Made by a program: the position numbers and the translations under genes
Shown here: positions 18,201 to 26,904 of the stretch, piece by piece
Position numbering within the stretch: the first letter of the stretch is position 1
Layout of the letters: each line of letters begins with the position of its first letter
Source of the DNA: a virus
Direction: 5' to 3' (one strand)
DNA length: 32,388 nucleotides
Virus record (IMG/VR): IMGVR_UViG_3300021600_000016
Span: 1-32,388 of that record
Notes under the pieces: model-generated
Databases searched by the model: none
Seen by the model: only the letters and a program-made list of their open reading frames with translations
Told to the model about the DNA's origin: nothing

Positions 18201-20039
18201 TTAAGAGAAAGTAATTGATTGGAAATTCTTAACTGAAACTCTAACGTCTTTACCTGGATATCTAATCTGATAAACTTGTGATGGTTGAGCAAATATTGTA
18301 TCATCAACAGGTCCAATAAGTTTTAATGCTGGGTCTGAATACTCCATAGATGTTTCTGCCGATGAATACTGACCTCCAACTTCATTGAATACATCCAAAG
18401 TAGAAACGGTTAACACTCCATTTGTATTTTGAATAATACTTCTAAGTTCAGATAAATAAACGTTCTGTCCTAATTGTCTTACTTGAGGGTTAAAATATGT
18501 TGATACTTTATCAATCACACTTGAAATAACTTGTCCTGAATTTTGTGCAGAGTCTAAAACAATTGCAACATCAACACTTAAATCAATAACCTGGGCACTA
18601 AATATTGAAATATAATCATTCATCATTCGATAATTTGATAGATAATTTGCGATGTTTTGTCTTAATGTGTTTGATACCATATTGGTTAACTTACCAGACG
18701 TATCGTATGATAATATTTGAATTAAAATCTTATTGTTATTTTCTGTAATAGATACTTTTGCAGGTGCTCCAAACTGAGCTGGCATGTTTCTAATAATTGA
18801 TTCGTAATCTTGTACGGTAACCGCTCTCTTTTGAGCTGAGAAGTTAAAGGATACATAGTTTCTAATTTCCTCTAATGATGGAATACCCGCCCCGCCTACA
18901 GCGGCAGTTACGTTAACACACCTTAATGAGTTCACCACAGAAGAGTTTGTTGTCTCTGAAGGTCCATTAACAAAGAATGAAACCGTACCAATTTGATTAA
19001 TTACATTAGTTCCTAAGTTACTTCCTAATCCACCACCAACTCTATATTGTACAAACAATGTTGAGTTTGGTGTTAATGTTGTACCTAATGAGAAATTGTT
19101 TGAATATTTTTGAAGGTCTAATGTAGTACCTAAAGTTGTAAATTGATTCAATTGGTCTTGAGCTGTATTAGTACCCCCACCAAATGTCATTTTCTTAAAT
19201 CCTTCAGGAGTATATTCGGTAATAAATCTATCTTGAGTTTGAATATATCTACCTACTTTAATACCAGGTTGGTCAGAAACTTTTGTTGGGTCTTCAATGA
19301 ATACTCTGTCTTCAGCCAACGCATCAACTTCATACCATCTATTATCTACCCCTAAGAATTCTGCGGTTGTTGGTGTATTTGTATATTGAGTACCGTTCTT
19401 TAATAACACACTTGTAATACCCAAAACATTTTTTTCAGGTAAAAACATTTCAAAGAAAGGTTTAACATCATTTGCTCCAATAACTCTTTTGAATACTTTT
19501 GTAACACCATTTACAACAACTTCCCTTTTTGTAATCGTATAATTAATTAAAACATTATTAGCATTAAAGTTTGGAATCTTTAATCTATTTGGTGCTCCTT
19601 GAGAATTGTACGGAGATGCAAAATCAATGTCATAAACATTTTCAAATACAACTCCAGCCCCAACAACTTGTGAACCTCTTAATAAAGTACCAAGATATCT
19701 TTCATCTTCTTTATCTCCAAAAGCAGGAACCGTAATTGAGAAATCAACTAAAGCAACCGATGGTCTTTGACCAGGTAATTTTAATCCATAGGTTCTGGCA
19801 ATATTGTAAATTGACGACCTTTGTTGTGCATATTGTAATACGGTCTCTTGAATACTTCTATCAATATTATAATGTAAGTTGTCCGCAATTGCAGCATTTA
19901 AATCAATAAACACAGAGAATACAGATGCATCATTAAAGTCTTGGATTAAATCAGGGTAGTATGTTTTTGCATAATTTAAGAGTTCTGTCCTGATTGACTG
20001 ATAATCTCTAGTTGCATATGATATTCTATTATTTGCCAT
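18201..20039 (-). CDS. Baseplate wedge protein, T4 gp6 / baseplate J-like
   Basis: The 612-residue protein begins with the typical gp6/J-like opening: NRISYATRDYQSIRTELLNY, then YYPDLIQDFNDASVF and a helix with LNAAIADNLHYNIDRSI. The central region has RAVTVQDYESIIRNMP, the conserved segment seen across the baseplate J family, and a C-terminal region of alternating helices and strands. T4 gp6 is of similar size (about 660 residues). Two copies pair with one gp7/gpI-type subunit to make the wedge ring that triggers sheath contraction. It follows the gp25-like gene by five bases, the T4 gene order. Confidence 0.85.
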   Translation of the reverse strand: MANNRISYATRDYQSIRTELLNYAKTYYPDLIQDFNDASVFSVFIDLNAAIADNLHYNIDRSIQETVLQYAQQRSSIYNIARTYGLKLPGQRPSVALVDFSITVPAFGDKEDERYLGTLLRGSQVVGAGVVFENVYDIDFASPYNSQGAPNRLKIPNFNANNVLINYTITKREVVVNGVTKVFKRVIGANDVKPFFEMFLPEKNVLGITSVLLKNGTQYTNTPTTAEFLGVDNRWYEVDALAEDRVFIEDPTKVSDQPGIKVGRYIQTQDRFITEYTPEGFKKMTFGGGTNTAQDQLNQFTTLGTTLDLQKYSNNFSLGTTLTPNSTLFVQYRVGGGLGSNLGTNVINQIGTVSFFVNGPSETTNSSVVNSLRCVNVTAAVGGAGIPSLEEIRNYVSFNFSAQKRAVTVQDYESIIRNMPAQFGAPAKVSITENNNKILIQILSYDTSGKLTNMVSNTLRQNIANYLSNYRMMNDYISIFSAQVIDLSVDVAIVLDSAQNSGQVISSVIDKVSTYFNPQVRQLGQNVYLSELRSIIQNTNGVLTVSTLDVFNEVGGQYSSAETSMEYSDPALKLIGPVDDTIFAQPSQVYQIRYPGKDVRVSVKNFQSITFS

Positions 20040-20044
20040 TTCTA

Positions 20045-20515
20045 TTAAATATTAATAATAACAAAATCACTCTGTGCGTATGTCGAACCATTTGTTGAGT
20101 AATCTAATCTTATTTTTGCTGTGTATTCGGCAGTTCCTTTACCAGGAAATCGATAAATTGATGACTCACTTGTTCCTGCAAAGTTTTGACCTGTGGCGAT
20201 ATCCACTTCTTGCTGTGGGTCAGCTGGAGTAATACTTAAACTATTAACCAATAAGTTTGGCATAAAGTTTTCAATAGCATCCCTTATGTCAGATTCAATA
20301 GCATTAAAAGTTAAACCATCAAATGGTTCAAAAAGAAATTCATATAATCTTGTTCCAAATTGTGGTAAAAAGTATCTTGACCCTTTTCTCGTTAATAGTA
20401 AATGTATCAAGTCGGCTTTAATTTCTTGGGCCTGTAATTGAGTAAGTTCTAAATAATCCCCTCGTTTCGAATCTCGAAAGGGAAAATTAATACCATAAGT
20501 AAAACCATTTGCCAT
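20045..20515 (-). CDS. Baseplate wedge protein, T4 gp25 / GPW family
   Basis: The 156-residue protein has the GPW/gp25 core: INFPFRDSKRGDYLELT, a helix with QEIKADLIHLLLTRKGSR, then the hallmark YFLPQFGTRLYEFLFEP and DIRDAIENFMP. In contractile tails this small protein joins the wedge to the first sheath ring and helps start sheath polymerisation. Length is close to T4 gp25 (132). It opens the structural module after the nrdA terminator and precedes gp6, as in T4. There is no Shine-Dalgarno; the start is preceded by an A/T-rich leader. Confidence 0.88.
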   Translation of the reverse strand: MANGFTYGINFPFRDSKRGDYLELTQLQAQEIKADLIHLLLTRKGSRYFLPQFGTRLYEFLFEPFDGLTFNAIESDIRDAIENFMPNLLVNSLSITPADPQQEVDIATGQNFAGTSESSIYRFPGKGTAEYTAKIRLDYSTNGSTYAQSDFVIINI

Positions 20516-20533
20516 AACAATAAATATAATGCT

Positions 20534-20555
20534 ATCTATTTTTCTTTAAATAGAT
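20534..20555 (-). promoter_or_regulatory. AT-rich inverted repeat before the gp25-like gene
   Basis: ATCTATTT (20534-20541) and AAATAGAT (20548-20555) form a perfect 8-bp inverted repeat around a six-base centre. It lies between the nrdA terminator and the gp25 start and contains a TATTTA core on the minus strand. The position suits a promoter or operator for the baseplate module, but the AT-richness allows chance. Confidence 0.3.
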
Positions 20556-20564
20556 TAAAAATGA

Positions 20565-20589
20565 AAAATCCCGATTGTGTCGGGATTTT
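20565..20589 (-). terminator. Intrinsic terminator after nrdA
   Basis: A perfect 10-bp stem (AAAATCCCGA / TCGGGATTTT) encloses a five-base loop, starting five bases after the nrdA stop. On the minus strand the descending arm ends in a T-run. The A-run on the other side means it could also act on plus-strand transcripts, but no plus-strand gene is present. Confidence 0.85.
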
Positions 20590-20593
20590 CAAA

Positions 20594-23020
20594 TTAGGAA
20601 CTACATCCAAAACATTCAAAAGGACTGTCTTCAGGTTTTTGTGTTAATTCATGTATTTCAACTTTTGGTATTTCAACTTTAACTTTAGGTTGTGATATTT
20701 TTGAAACATCAACCGCCAAGTGTTTAGCTCCCGTTGAAATCGCTTTAGTTCTAACATAATAACATAAAGTCTTCAAACCTTTTTCCCATGAGTGGAAATG
20801 TGATGAGGTAATCTTGGACAATGTTGGGTTAGCCATATAGATATTCATTGATTGTGATTGGTCGATAAATGGTGCTCTATCTGCCGCCATGTTAATCAAT
20901 TCTCTTTGCGAAATCTCCCAAATTGTTTTGTACTTACTAATCAAGTGTTCAATACGTTTAACTTTCTTAGTATAGTTTTTATCCTCAGTATCAAGGTGAT
21001 TATTAAAGTTAATGTTTTGAACTGAACCTTCATTTATAATGATTTCGTTTTTCAATTCTTCACTCCAAATACCAATCTTCTCAAAGTCATTAATCAAATA
21101 CTTGTTTACAATCATAATCTCACCACCAACAACTCGTCTGTTAAATAACGCTGAGTGAGCTGGTTCTGTCATTTCAAATGAACCTGTAATCTTAGCTGAA
21201 GACGCCACAGGCATCTGAGCCGTAAATAATGAGTTACAAACACCGTAAGTTTTAACTTCTTCTTTTAAAGAATCCCAATTCCAAAGACCACTTAATCCTT
21301 CATAATCTAACCCCCACATATCAAATTGGAATACCCCTTTTGACATTGGTGAACCTTTAAAGTGAGCGTATGGTTTGTGTATCATTATTTTACATAATTC
21401 CATACTTTCAGTGATTGCCGCAAAGTATATAGTTTCAAAAATAGTTTTATTTAATTTCTTAGCTTCTTCAGATGTGAAAATGTAATCCATCAAATAAAAT
21501 ACGTCAGCTAAACCTTGAGTACCAATCGCAATTGCTCTTTGGTCCAATCCACCTTTTCTACCTTTTTCAGTTGAGTAACTGTTAATGTCAATAACTTTGT
21601 TAAGAGCTCTAACAACTTTTCTTACTTCACTATAAAGTAGGTTAAAATCAAACTCACCTTTCTGAATAAAGTTTTTCAATACCATAGAAGATAATGTACA
21701 GATTGCCGTAGTTTCTTCATCGGTATATTGGTAAATCTCATTACAAAGGTTAGATTGTTTAATCACACCAATGTTCTGATGGTTTGTTTTCTTGTTAGCA
21801 TTGTCTTTAGAACATAAGTAAGGAACACCAGTTTCAACTTGTGATTCAATAATCTTAGTCCAAACATCTTGAGCTTTAACTTTTTTACCAAGACCTAACT
21901 CAACCGCTTTGTTATAGTTTGCTTCGTATTCGTCACCATAACATTCTTGAAGTGGTTTAATACCCGCTTTAAGAATATCGTTAGGACAGAACAAATACCA
22001 ATCAGTACTTTCCTTTACCGCTCTCATGAAGTTGTCAGGAATCCAAAGAGCTGTGAATAAATCTCTTGCTCTTAATTCTTCAGCACCTGTGTTCTTTTTA
22101 ATATCTAACAAGTCCATAACATCTTTGTGCCATGGTTCGATGTAGATAGCAGCACTACCAGGTCGTCTTCCTTGTTGGTTAAAGAATCTTAATGACTCGT
22201 TAACAATTTTCAAATACTTCAATAATCCACCCGCAAATCCACCTGATGAATTGATACGACTTTCTTTACTTCTAATGTTAGACATTGATAAACCAATACC
22301 CGCCGCGTCTGAAGAATACGTTGAGATATCATTCAAGGTTTCTAATAAACCATTACGTGAATCTGAGTTATTATAATGTAATACACAAGACGCTAATTGA
22401 GGAACTTTGGTTCCTGAATTAATAATGATTGGTGTTGCTGGTGAAATAAGTTGATTAGATAACGAATGGTAATATTCAACCGCTTCCTCGAATGAGTTTG
22501 TCACCCATAGAGCAACTCTCATATACATGTGTTGTGGTCTTTCAACTACTTTACCTTGTGGTGTCTTTAACAAGTACATTTCTTGTAATGAACGCCAAGC
22601 AAAGTAATCAAAGTTATTATCATTCTCGTGATTAATAACTTCATCAATCTTGTCGTGGCCATATTCATCCATAGTTTGGATTAACTTGTCGTTAATAACA
22701 CCACTCTCGTGTAACTCTTTAATTGTCTCACAAAAGCTTTCATTAGTCTCTTTGTGGTATGCAGAAATTGCAACCGATGATGCTAATCTTGAATAGTCAT
22801 GGTGACTACCAGTATAAGCGGCAGCGATTTCATAAACCAGCTTATCCAACTCTTTAGTTGTAATAAGTCCTTCAGTTGGTACCGATGTGATAACCTTAAT
22901 GAATATTTCATCAGAGTTAACGTTTAATCCTTTAGCAGCTCGTTTAACTCGATTATAGATTTTTTGAGGATTAAATGATACGTCCTCACCGTTTCTTTTT
23001 TTAATTTTTAATGACATCAT
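20594..23020 (-). CDS. nrdA: Class Ia ribonucleotide reductase, large subunit
   Basis: The 808-residue protein reduces ribonucleoside diphosphates to deoxy forms for phage DNA synthesis, with NrdB supplying the radical. An ATP-cone allosteric domain lies at about residues 3-93. Active-site residues are visible: C212 (LASCVL), N424/C426/E428 in SNLCNEI, and C441 in AICTLSS. The adjacent Tyr pair of the radical path is in LCYYVRTK. The C-terminus carries the redox pair C803/C806 (ECFGCSS). The 15-residue spacing of C426 and C441 and sequences such as KGLKT...YYVRT resemble eukaryotic-type R1. The gene is 12 bases after nrdB and is closed by a strong terminator. ATGs at 23020 and 23017 are both possible. 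Confidence 0.95.
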   Translation of the reverse strand: MMSLKIKKRNGEDVSFNPQKIYNRVKRAAKGLNVNSDEIFIKVITSVPTEGLITTKELDKLVYEIAAAYTGSHHDYSRLASSVAISAYHKETNESFCETIKELHESGVINDKLIQTMDEYGHDKIDEVINHENDNNFDYFAWRSLQEMYLLKTPQGKVVERPQHMYMRVALWVTNSFEEAVEYYHSLSNQLISPATPIIINSGTKVPQLASCVLHYNNSDSRNGLLETLNDISTYSSDAAGIGLSMSNIRSKESRINSSGGFAGGLLKYLKIVNESLRFFNQQGRRPGSAAIYIEPWHKDVMDLLDIKKNTGAEELRARDLFTALWIPDNFMRAVKESTDWYLFCPNDILKAGIKPLQECYGDEYEANYNKAVELGLGKKVKAQDVWTKIIESQVETGVPYLCSKDNANKKTNHQNIGVIKQSNLCNEIYQYTDEETTAICTLSSMVLKNFIQKGEFDFNLLYSEVRKVVRALNKVIDINSYSTEKGRKGGLDQRAIAIGTQGLADVFYLMDYIFTSEEAKKLNKTIFETIYFAAITESMELCKIMIHKPYAHFKGSPMSKGVFQFDMWGLDYEGLSGLWNWDSLKEEVKTYGVCNSLFTAQMPVASSAKITGSFEMTEPAHSALFNRRVVGGEIMIVNKYLINDFEKIGIWSEELKNEIIINEGSVQNINFNNHLDTEDKNYTKKVKRIEHLISKYKTIWEISQRELINMAADRAPFIDQSQSMNIYMANPTLSKITSSHFHSWEKGLKTLCYYVRTKAISTGAKHLAVDVSKISQPKVKVEIPKVEIHELTQKPEDSPFECFGCSS

Positions 23021-23032
23021 ATTTTTTTATAA

Positions 23033-23980
23033 TTAGAAATCTTCCTCAAAAGAAATGGTTTCATTTAATTTTGCTTTTTGATACTCAACAGTTCTTGACT
23101 CAAAGAAATTTCCTTTTGTCTCAACTGCAATTTGTTCCATGAATTTGAATGGTTGTTCAACATTGAATTCTTTTTTACATCCAAATTTAACCAATAGACC
23201 ATCAACAACAAACTCAAGATATTGTTTCATCAAGTTTGAATTCATACCAATTAAAGATACAGGTAATGACTCAGTGATGAATTCTTTCTCAATTTCCAAT
23301 GCTGATAATAAAATCTCTCTGATTTTTTTTTCACTTGGTTTATCTTCAATGTGATTGTTCAACAAGTGAATTGCAAAGTCACAATGTAAGTTCTCATCTT
23401 TAAAGATTAAAGAATTAGCATTACACAAACCTTGCATAATACCTCTTGATTTTAACCAAAAGATTGAACAGAATGAACCTGAAAAGAAAATACCTTCAAC
23501 CGCCGCAAACGCGACTAATCTTTCTTGGAAAGATGATTTTTCAATCCAATCCAAAGCCCATTTAGCCTTCTTTTGAACTGCAGGTAAATTGTCCAAAGCG
23601 GTGAAACATAAATTCTTTTCTTCTTCATTTGAAATGTATGTGTCAATAAGAAGCGAATACATTAAACTATGAATATTCTCCATCATGAGTTGGAAACCGT
23701 AGAAGAATTTTGCTTCAGGGTATTGTACCTCACGATAAAAGTTTTCAGCCAAGTTTTCATTAACAATACCATCAGAAGCTGCAAAGAACGATAGAATGTT
23801 CTTAACAAAATATTGCTCATTCTCAGAAAGATTATTCCAATCTCTGATGTCATTAGTTAAATCTACTTCTTCAGCTGTCCACAAAGCCGCTTGGTGCATT
23901 TTGTAGTACTCCCAAATGTCGTTGTGCTGGATTGGGAAGATAACAAACCTATTAGGGTTCTCCATTAATATTTTTTCCAT
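23033..23980 (-). CDS. nrdB: Class Ia ribonucleotide reductase, small subunit
   Basis: The 315-residue protein forms the di-iron tyrosyl radical needed by NrdA. Predicted metal ligands are D40 (AEEVDL), E101 and H104 (MENIHS), E162 ([11 protein letters not shown]), and E196 and H199 (KDENLHCDF). The radical Tyr is Y108. Motifs [24 protein letters not shown] and [10 protein letters not shown] are strongly of the eukaryotic/Bacteroidetes-type R2 subgroup. The C-terminal tail ends SFEEDF, the peptide that docks on NrdA. It is slightly shorter at the N-terminus than animal R2 proteins. It lies upstream of nrdA, the reverse of the common nrdA-nrdB order. Confidence 0.95.
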   Translation of the reverse strand: MEKILMENPNRFVIFPIQHNDIWEYYKMHQAALWTAEEVDLTNDIRDWNNLSENEQYFVKNILSFFAASDGIVNENLAENFYREVQYPEAKFFYGFQLMMENIHSLMYSLLIDTYISNEEEKNLCFTALDNLPAVQKKAKWALDWIEKSSFQERLVAFAAVEGIFFSGSFCSIFWLKSRGIMQGLCNANSLIFKDENLHCDFAIHLLNNHIEDKPSEKKIREILLSALEIEKEFITESLPVSLIGMNSNLMKQYLEFVVDGLLVKFGCKKEFNVEQPFKFMEQIAVETKGNFFESRTVEYQKAKLNETISFEEDF

Positions 23981-24001
23981 AATTGTTTTTTTTTTGTTTT
24001 T

Positions 24002-25381
24002 TTACGATTTTTGTTCTTGTTCTCTTTGTTTTCTTTTTTCCAAAAGTTCTTTAACTCTGTCTCTTTTTCTTTCCTCTTGTTGTTCTCCAAAACCTAAGAA
24101 CGTTACAGATGACTCTGTATCGATTTCAAGTAGTTCGTTGTTGAACTTACAGTTCTCAAACACTACTCCATCTTTACCAATACGTGATTTGGTAATAGCA
24201 ATTGTTGCCAAGTTCATTTCCTTTTGTTGTAAAGTTTTAGCCACAGTAATGATAACGTGTCCAACTTGTGCTTTCTTAATAGAACCACCCATTTGGTCCG
24301 TGGTAACAACCTCAGAAGATATAGAGCTTCTGTTACCCTGTGTTGCTGTCCATCCAACCAATGATAGTTCGTGACACATTGCCTCAAAACCTCTCATTAC
24401 CGAACCCTCAGCTTTCCATTCGTCTTTACTTGAGCTTTCAGGAACAACGCAATCGATATAGTCCAAAAGAACCAAGTCAATCTTTGTACCATCAGCAATC
24501 ATTTTTCTGATTTGGTTTTTAATTTGATTCATAGTCATAGAATCTGAAGGAAGTTTTTTCATAATTAACTCGTTCTTCATTGTTTCTTTGATTTCTGTAA
24601 GTTTAGCCATAACCTCTTCTTTGTGTTTTACCAAGTTATCTGGTTCAATACCTGTCCAAAGTGTGAAGTGTTTACGTTGTACAATCTTTGGGTTGTCCTC
24701 AAAAAAGATTTGAAGAACATTATATCCAAGATTAAACGCAGTGTTCGCAATCTTTGTTAAGATGGTAGTTTTACCGACACCTGTGGGTGCTAAGATAACA
24801 CCAATTTCCCCTCTCGCCAAACCACCTTTAAGTAATCTGTCAATACCTGGTATTCCTAATGGAATTGGATGTCTAAAATCATCATCAAGTACTGTATCAA
24901 GATTAGAAAAGACATCAGTTGTACCTGTGTCTTTTTCCCCAACCTGTAATGCTTCACGAACCAAACTCTCAACCTTGTCATAAGATTCAAAGTCTCCTTC
25001 TGTAATAATTTTTTGGGCTTTGTCCATTGCCTTTTGTAGTTCTTGTTGTTTACAGAACTTTAACGCTTTTTCTTGAACAAACTGTGTTCCTTCAAATGGT
25101 GCGTCTTTTACTTGTTTGATAGTGTCAAGGACAATTTTTGCAACTAATTCTTGTGAAATTTCAGATTTTACAATCTGCTCAAGAGTATCGAAGTTAGGGG
25201 TAGATTGGTATTTAACGTGGTACTCCTTGGTCATTTGCAAGATAATCTTGAAGTATTTGTTATCAAAATAAGAACTCTCAATAACATCCATAATTGATGT
25301 CGAAAATTCTTTATCCACGATAAGTTGGTTTAAAAGTTGTATTTGGAATGTATTCCCTAAGTAGTCAAAGTTCTTGTTCAT
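24002..25381 (-). CDS. Replicative DNA helicase, DnaB / T4 gp41 type
   Basis: The 459-residue protein has an N-terminal helical region (to ~165) and a RecA-fold motor. Walker A is APTGVGKTT (K204), preceded by IPLGIPGIDRLLKGGL. Walker B is LVLLD ending at D307, followed by a Gln/Asn-containing sensor-like segment (TATQGNRSS). A late KSRIGKDG motif resembles the conserved C-terminal basic element of DnaB-family helicases. It would unwind DNA at the fork as a hexamer. Length is close to T4 gp41 (475). The C-terminus is a highly charged Glu/Arg/Lys helix. No primase gene is visible nearby. Confidence 0.88.
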   Translation of the reverse strand: MNKNFDYLGNTFQIQLLNQLIVDKEFSTSIMDVIESSYFDNKYFKIILQMTKEYHVKYQSTPNFDTLEQIVKSEISQELVAKIVLDTIKQVKDAPFEGTQFVQEKALKFCKQQELQKAMDKAQKIITEGDFESYDKVESLVREALQVGEKDTGTTDVFSNLDTVLDDDFRHPIPLGIPGIDRLLKGGLARGEIGVILAPTGVGKTTILTKIANTAFNLGYNVLQIFFEDNPKIVQRKHFTLWTGIEPDNLVKHKEEVMAKLTEIKETMKNELIMKKLPSDSMTMNQIKNQIRKMIADGTKIDLVLLDYIDCVVPESSSKDEWKAEGSVMRGFEAMCHELSLVGWTATQGNRSSISSEVVTTDQMGGSIKKAQVGHVIITVAKTLQQKEMNLATIAITKSRIGKDGVVFENCKFNNELLEIDTESSVTFLGFGEQQEERKRDRVKELLEKRKQREQEQKS

Positions 25382-25415
25382 ATTGTATTTTGCGTTCGTC
25401 TGTTTTATTAAATAT

Positions 25416-25868
25416 TCACTTGTTTAGGTCAAAGTCCATATATTCCAAACTTAATTTTGGTTCGGAAAAAATGTCAGTTAATTCTCTTAACGTGTTCTTT
25501 AAAAACGGTCTTACGTCAACGGTATAACGAACTTTTGGTGGGAATTTTTTTCCATCAAAATATCTATGACAAATTGTCTGCTCTCCGATTTTGATGTAAA
25601 TGTTAAATTGTTCACTACCTTCAGTAAACGATGTGTCCATAATTGACGGGTCATTTGAAATTGCATCCATGTTGTCCATCATATAAACAACTGTTTTCAT
25701 TTTCAAGTAGTACTCAATCTCATCTTTAAATTGTCGAATAAAGTAGTATAATTCCAACGAGTTTTTCGCCTTTGGATTATACCCTCTAACATTAAAGAAT
25801 CTTTGTACAACGATGTTATCGTTCAACGTCAATAAGAATTCCATTTTGGTGCTGTCTTGTTCTTTCAT
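25416..25868 (-). CDS. Unknown protein between exonuclease and helicase (150 aa)
   Basis: The protein begins MKEQDSTKMEFLLTLNDNIV and has no motif that I recognise. It alternates charged and aromatic residues, with a probable helix at FIRQFKDEIEYYLKMK, and has no membrane segment. It starts two bases after the exonuclease stop and is followed 34 bases later by the helicase, so it is co-transcribed with replication genes. A replisome accessory role (for example a helicase loader or exonuclease partner) is only a guess from position; the length is less than T4 gp59 (217). Confidence 0.6.
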   Translation of the reverse strand: MKEQDSTKMEFLLTLNDNIVVQRFFNVRGYNPKAKNSLELYYFIRQFKDEIEYYLKMKTVVYMMDNMDAISNDPSIMDTSFTEGSEQFNIYIKIGEQTICHRYFDGKKFPPKVRYTVDVRPFLKNTLRELTDIFSEPKLSLEYMDFDLNK

Positions 25869-25870
25869 AA

Positions 25871-26875
25871 TTAATTTTTGTTTGTATTTCTTTTTTCTTT
25901 TCTTGTTAATTTCATAAATGGTGTGAGGAAGTTAACCCAAGCATCATCATTTTTGGGTAGATACTTAAAGAGACCGTCTTCCATCATCATTCTCATTAAG
26001 TTTTTGTACCCCCTATCTGTAGGGTCTATAGTGTCTGTTAAAATTTGTTCAACTAATTCTTTTCCATCGGTAGTAATTAAAGGGTTTGTAAGGTCGACTA
26101 TCTTTTTGTTTGTTGTATAAAACTCTTCACCAAGTATAGTTGTTTTTGTTTTACCAGTCAAAAGATTTGTAAATGTTTTTGAAGGCTTGTCTTGCAGGAT
26201 ATTTCGTGCATAATCCAAGATTTCTTCCATAGTGCAGGGTTTTTCCTGCACCTGAGGGAAAAACTTAACTAATGTTTTTTCTCCAAGTCCCTGAATACCA
26301 TCTATATTATCCGATTTATCCCCCGTGAATATCTTTGTCAACAATACATTGTAGTGTGGTATGTCTACTTTGTTCAGAGATATCATATCTCCGTTTTTAA
26401 AGTACTTTTTTGTGATAGGTGAATAGATTGTCACATGTTCGGAGATAAGTTGTGTAAGGTCCTTATCTGCAGAAAAAATAATAATCTTCTCGTCTTTAGA
26501 TATCTTACAATAATAAGCGATGAGGTCATCAGCTTCATTGTCGTGCATCTCGACTTGTCTTACAAATATCTCCTCAAGATATTGTTTGATTCGAGACTTC
26601 TGATACAAATACGATTCGTGCTTGTATTCGTTCATATCGTCTTGTCGTCTGTTTGCCTTATACTGTGGGTATATAGATTTTCTGATGGATGAATTTGAAT
26701 CTCCATCCCAAAACACAACAACTTTATCATGGTTGTGTTCGTCAAGGAATTTGCGGAGTACACTCACAAAGTGAAATACTCCACCCACATGAGCTCCGTC
26801 GTTGAACACGTCTTTTGCTCCGTGAAATCCTATCTTAAATAAATTATCTCCGTCTACTAATAATGTCTTAATCAC
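25871..26875 (-). CDS. 5'-3' exonuclease, FEN / T4 RNase H-like
   Basis: The 334-residue protein shows the full set of metal-binding acidic motifs of the FEN/5'-nuclease family: D8 and D10 (LLVDGDNL), D57/D59 (FWDGD), E114/D116/D117 (NEADDL), D137/D139 (SADKDL), and D186/D189 in TGDKSDNI. The last runs straight into a helix-hairpin-helix with GIQGLGEKT. YKANR (72-76) is the conserved helical-arch motif. Such enzymes remove RNA primers and flaps in lagging-strand synthesis. Length matches T4 RNase H (305). The start is GTG at 26875: an in-frame TAA lies four codons upstream and there is no alternative ATG before the catalytic LVDGD. Confidence 0.9.
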   Translation of the reverse strand: MIKTLLVDGDNLFKIGFHGAKDVFNDGAHVGGVFHFVSVLRKFLDEHNHDKVVVFWDGDSNSSIRKSIYPQYKANRRQDDMNEYKHESYLYQKSRIKQYLEEIFVRQVEMHDNEADDLIAYYCKISKDEKIIIFSADKDLTQLISEHVTIYSPITKKYFKNGDMISLNKVDIPHYNVLLTKIFTGDKSDNIDGIQGLGEKTLVKFFPQVQEKPCTMEEILDYARNILQDKPSKTFTNLLTGKTKTTILGEEFYTTNKKIVDLTNPLITTDGKELVEQILTDTIDPTDRGYKNLMRMMMEDGLFKYLPKNDDAWVNFLTPFMKLTRKEKRNTNKN

Positions 26876-26885
26876 ATTTGTGATT
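26870..26885. promoter_or_regulatory. Inverted repeat overlapping the exonuclease start codon
   Basis: AATCAC and GTGATT form a perfect 6-bp inverted repeat around a four-base centre; the GTG start at 26875 is part of one arm. In mRNA the start codon could be held in a small hairpin; in DNA it could be an operator. Either would limit expression of the nuclease. The element is short enough to be chance. Confidence 0.35.
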
Positions 26886-26904
26886 TAAATTGTGAAACAA
26901 TAAC

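Noticed and set aside
26870-26885. CRP-type operator (TCACA/TGTGA)
   Set aside because: The half-sites are in the inverted order and only two bases apart, unlike the TGTGA-N6-TCACA consensus; kept only as a generic inverted repeat.
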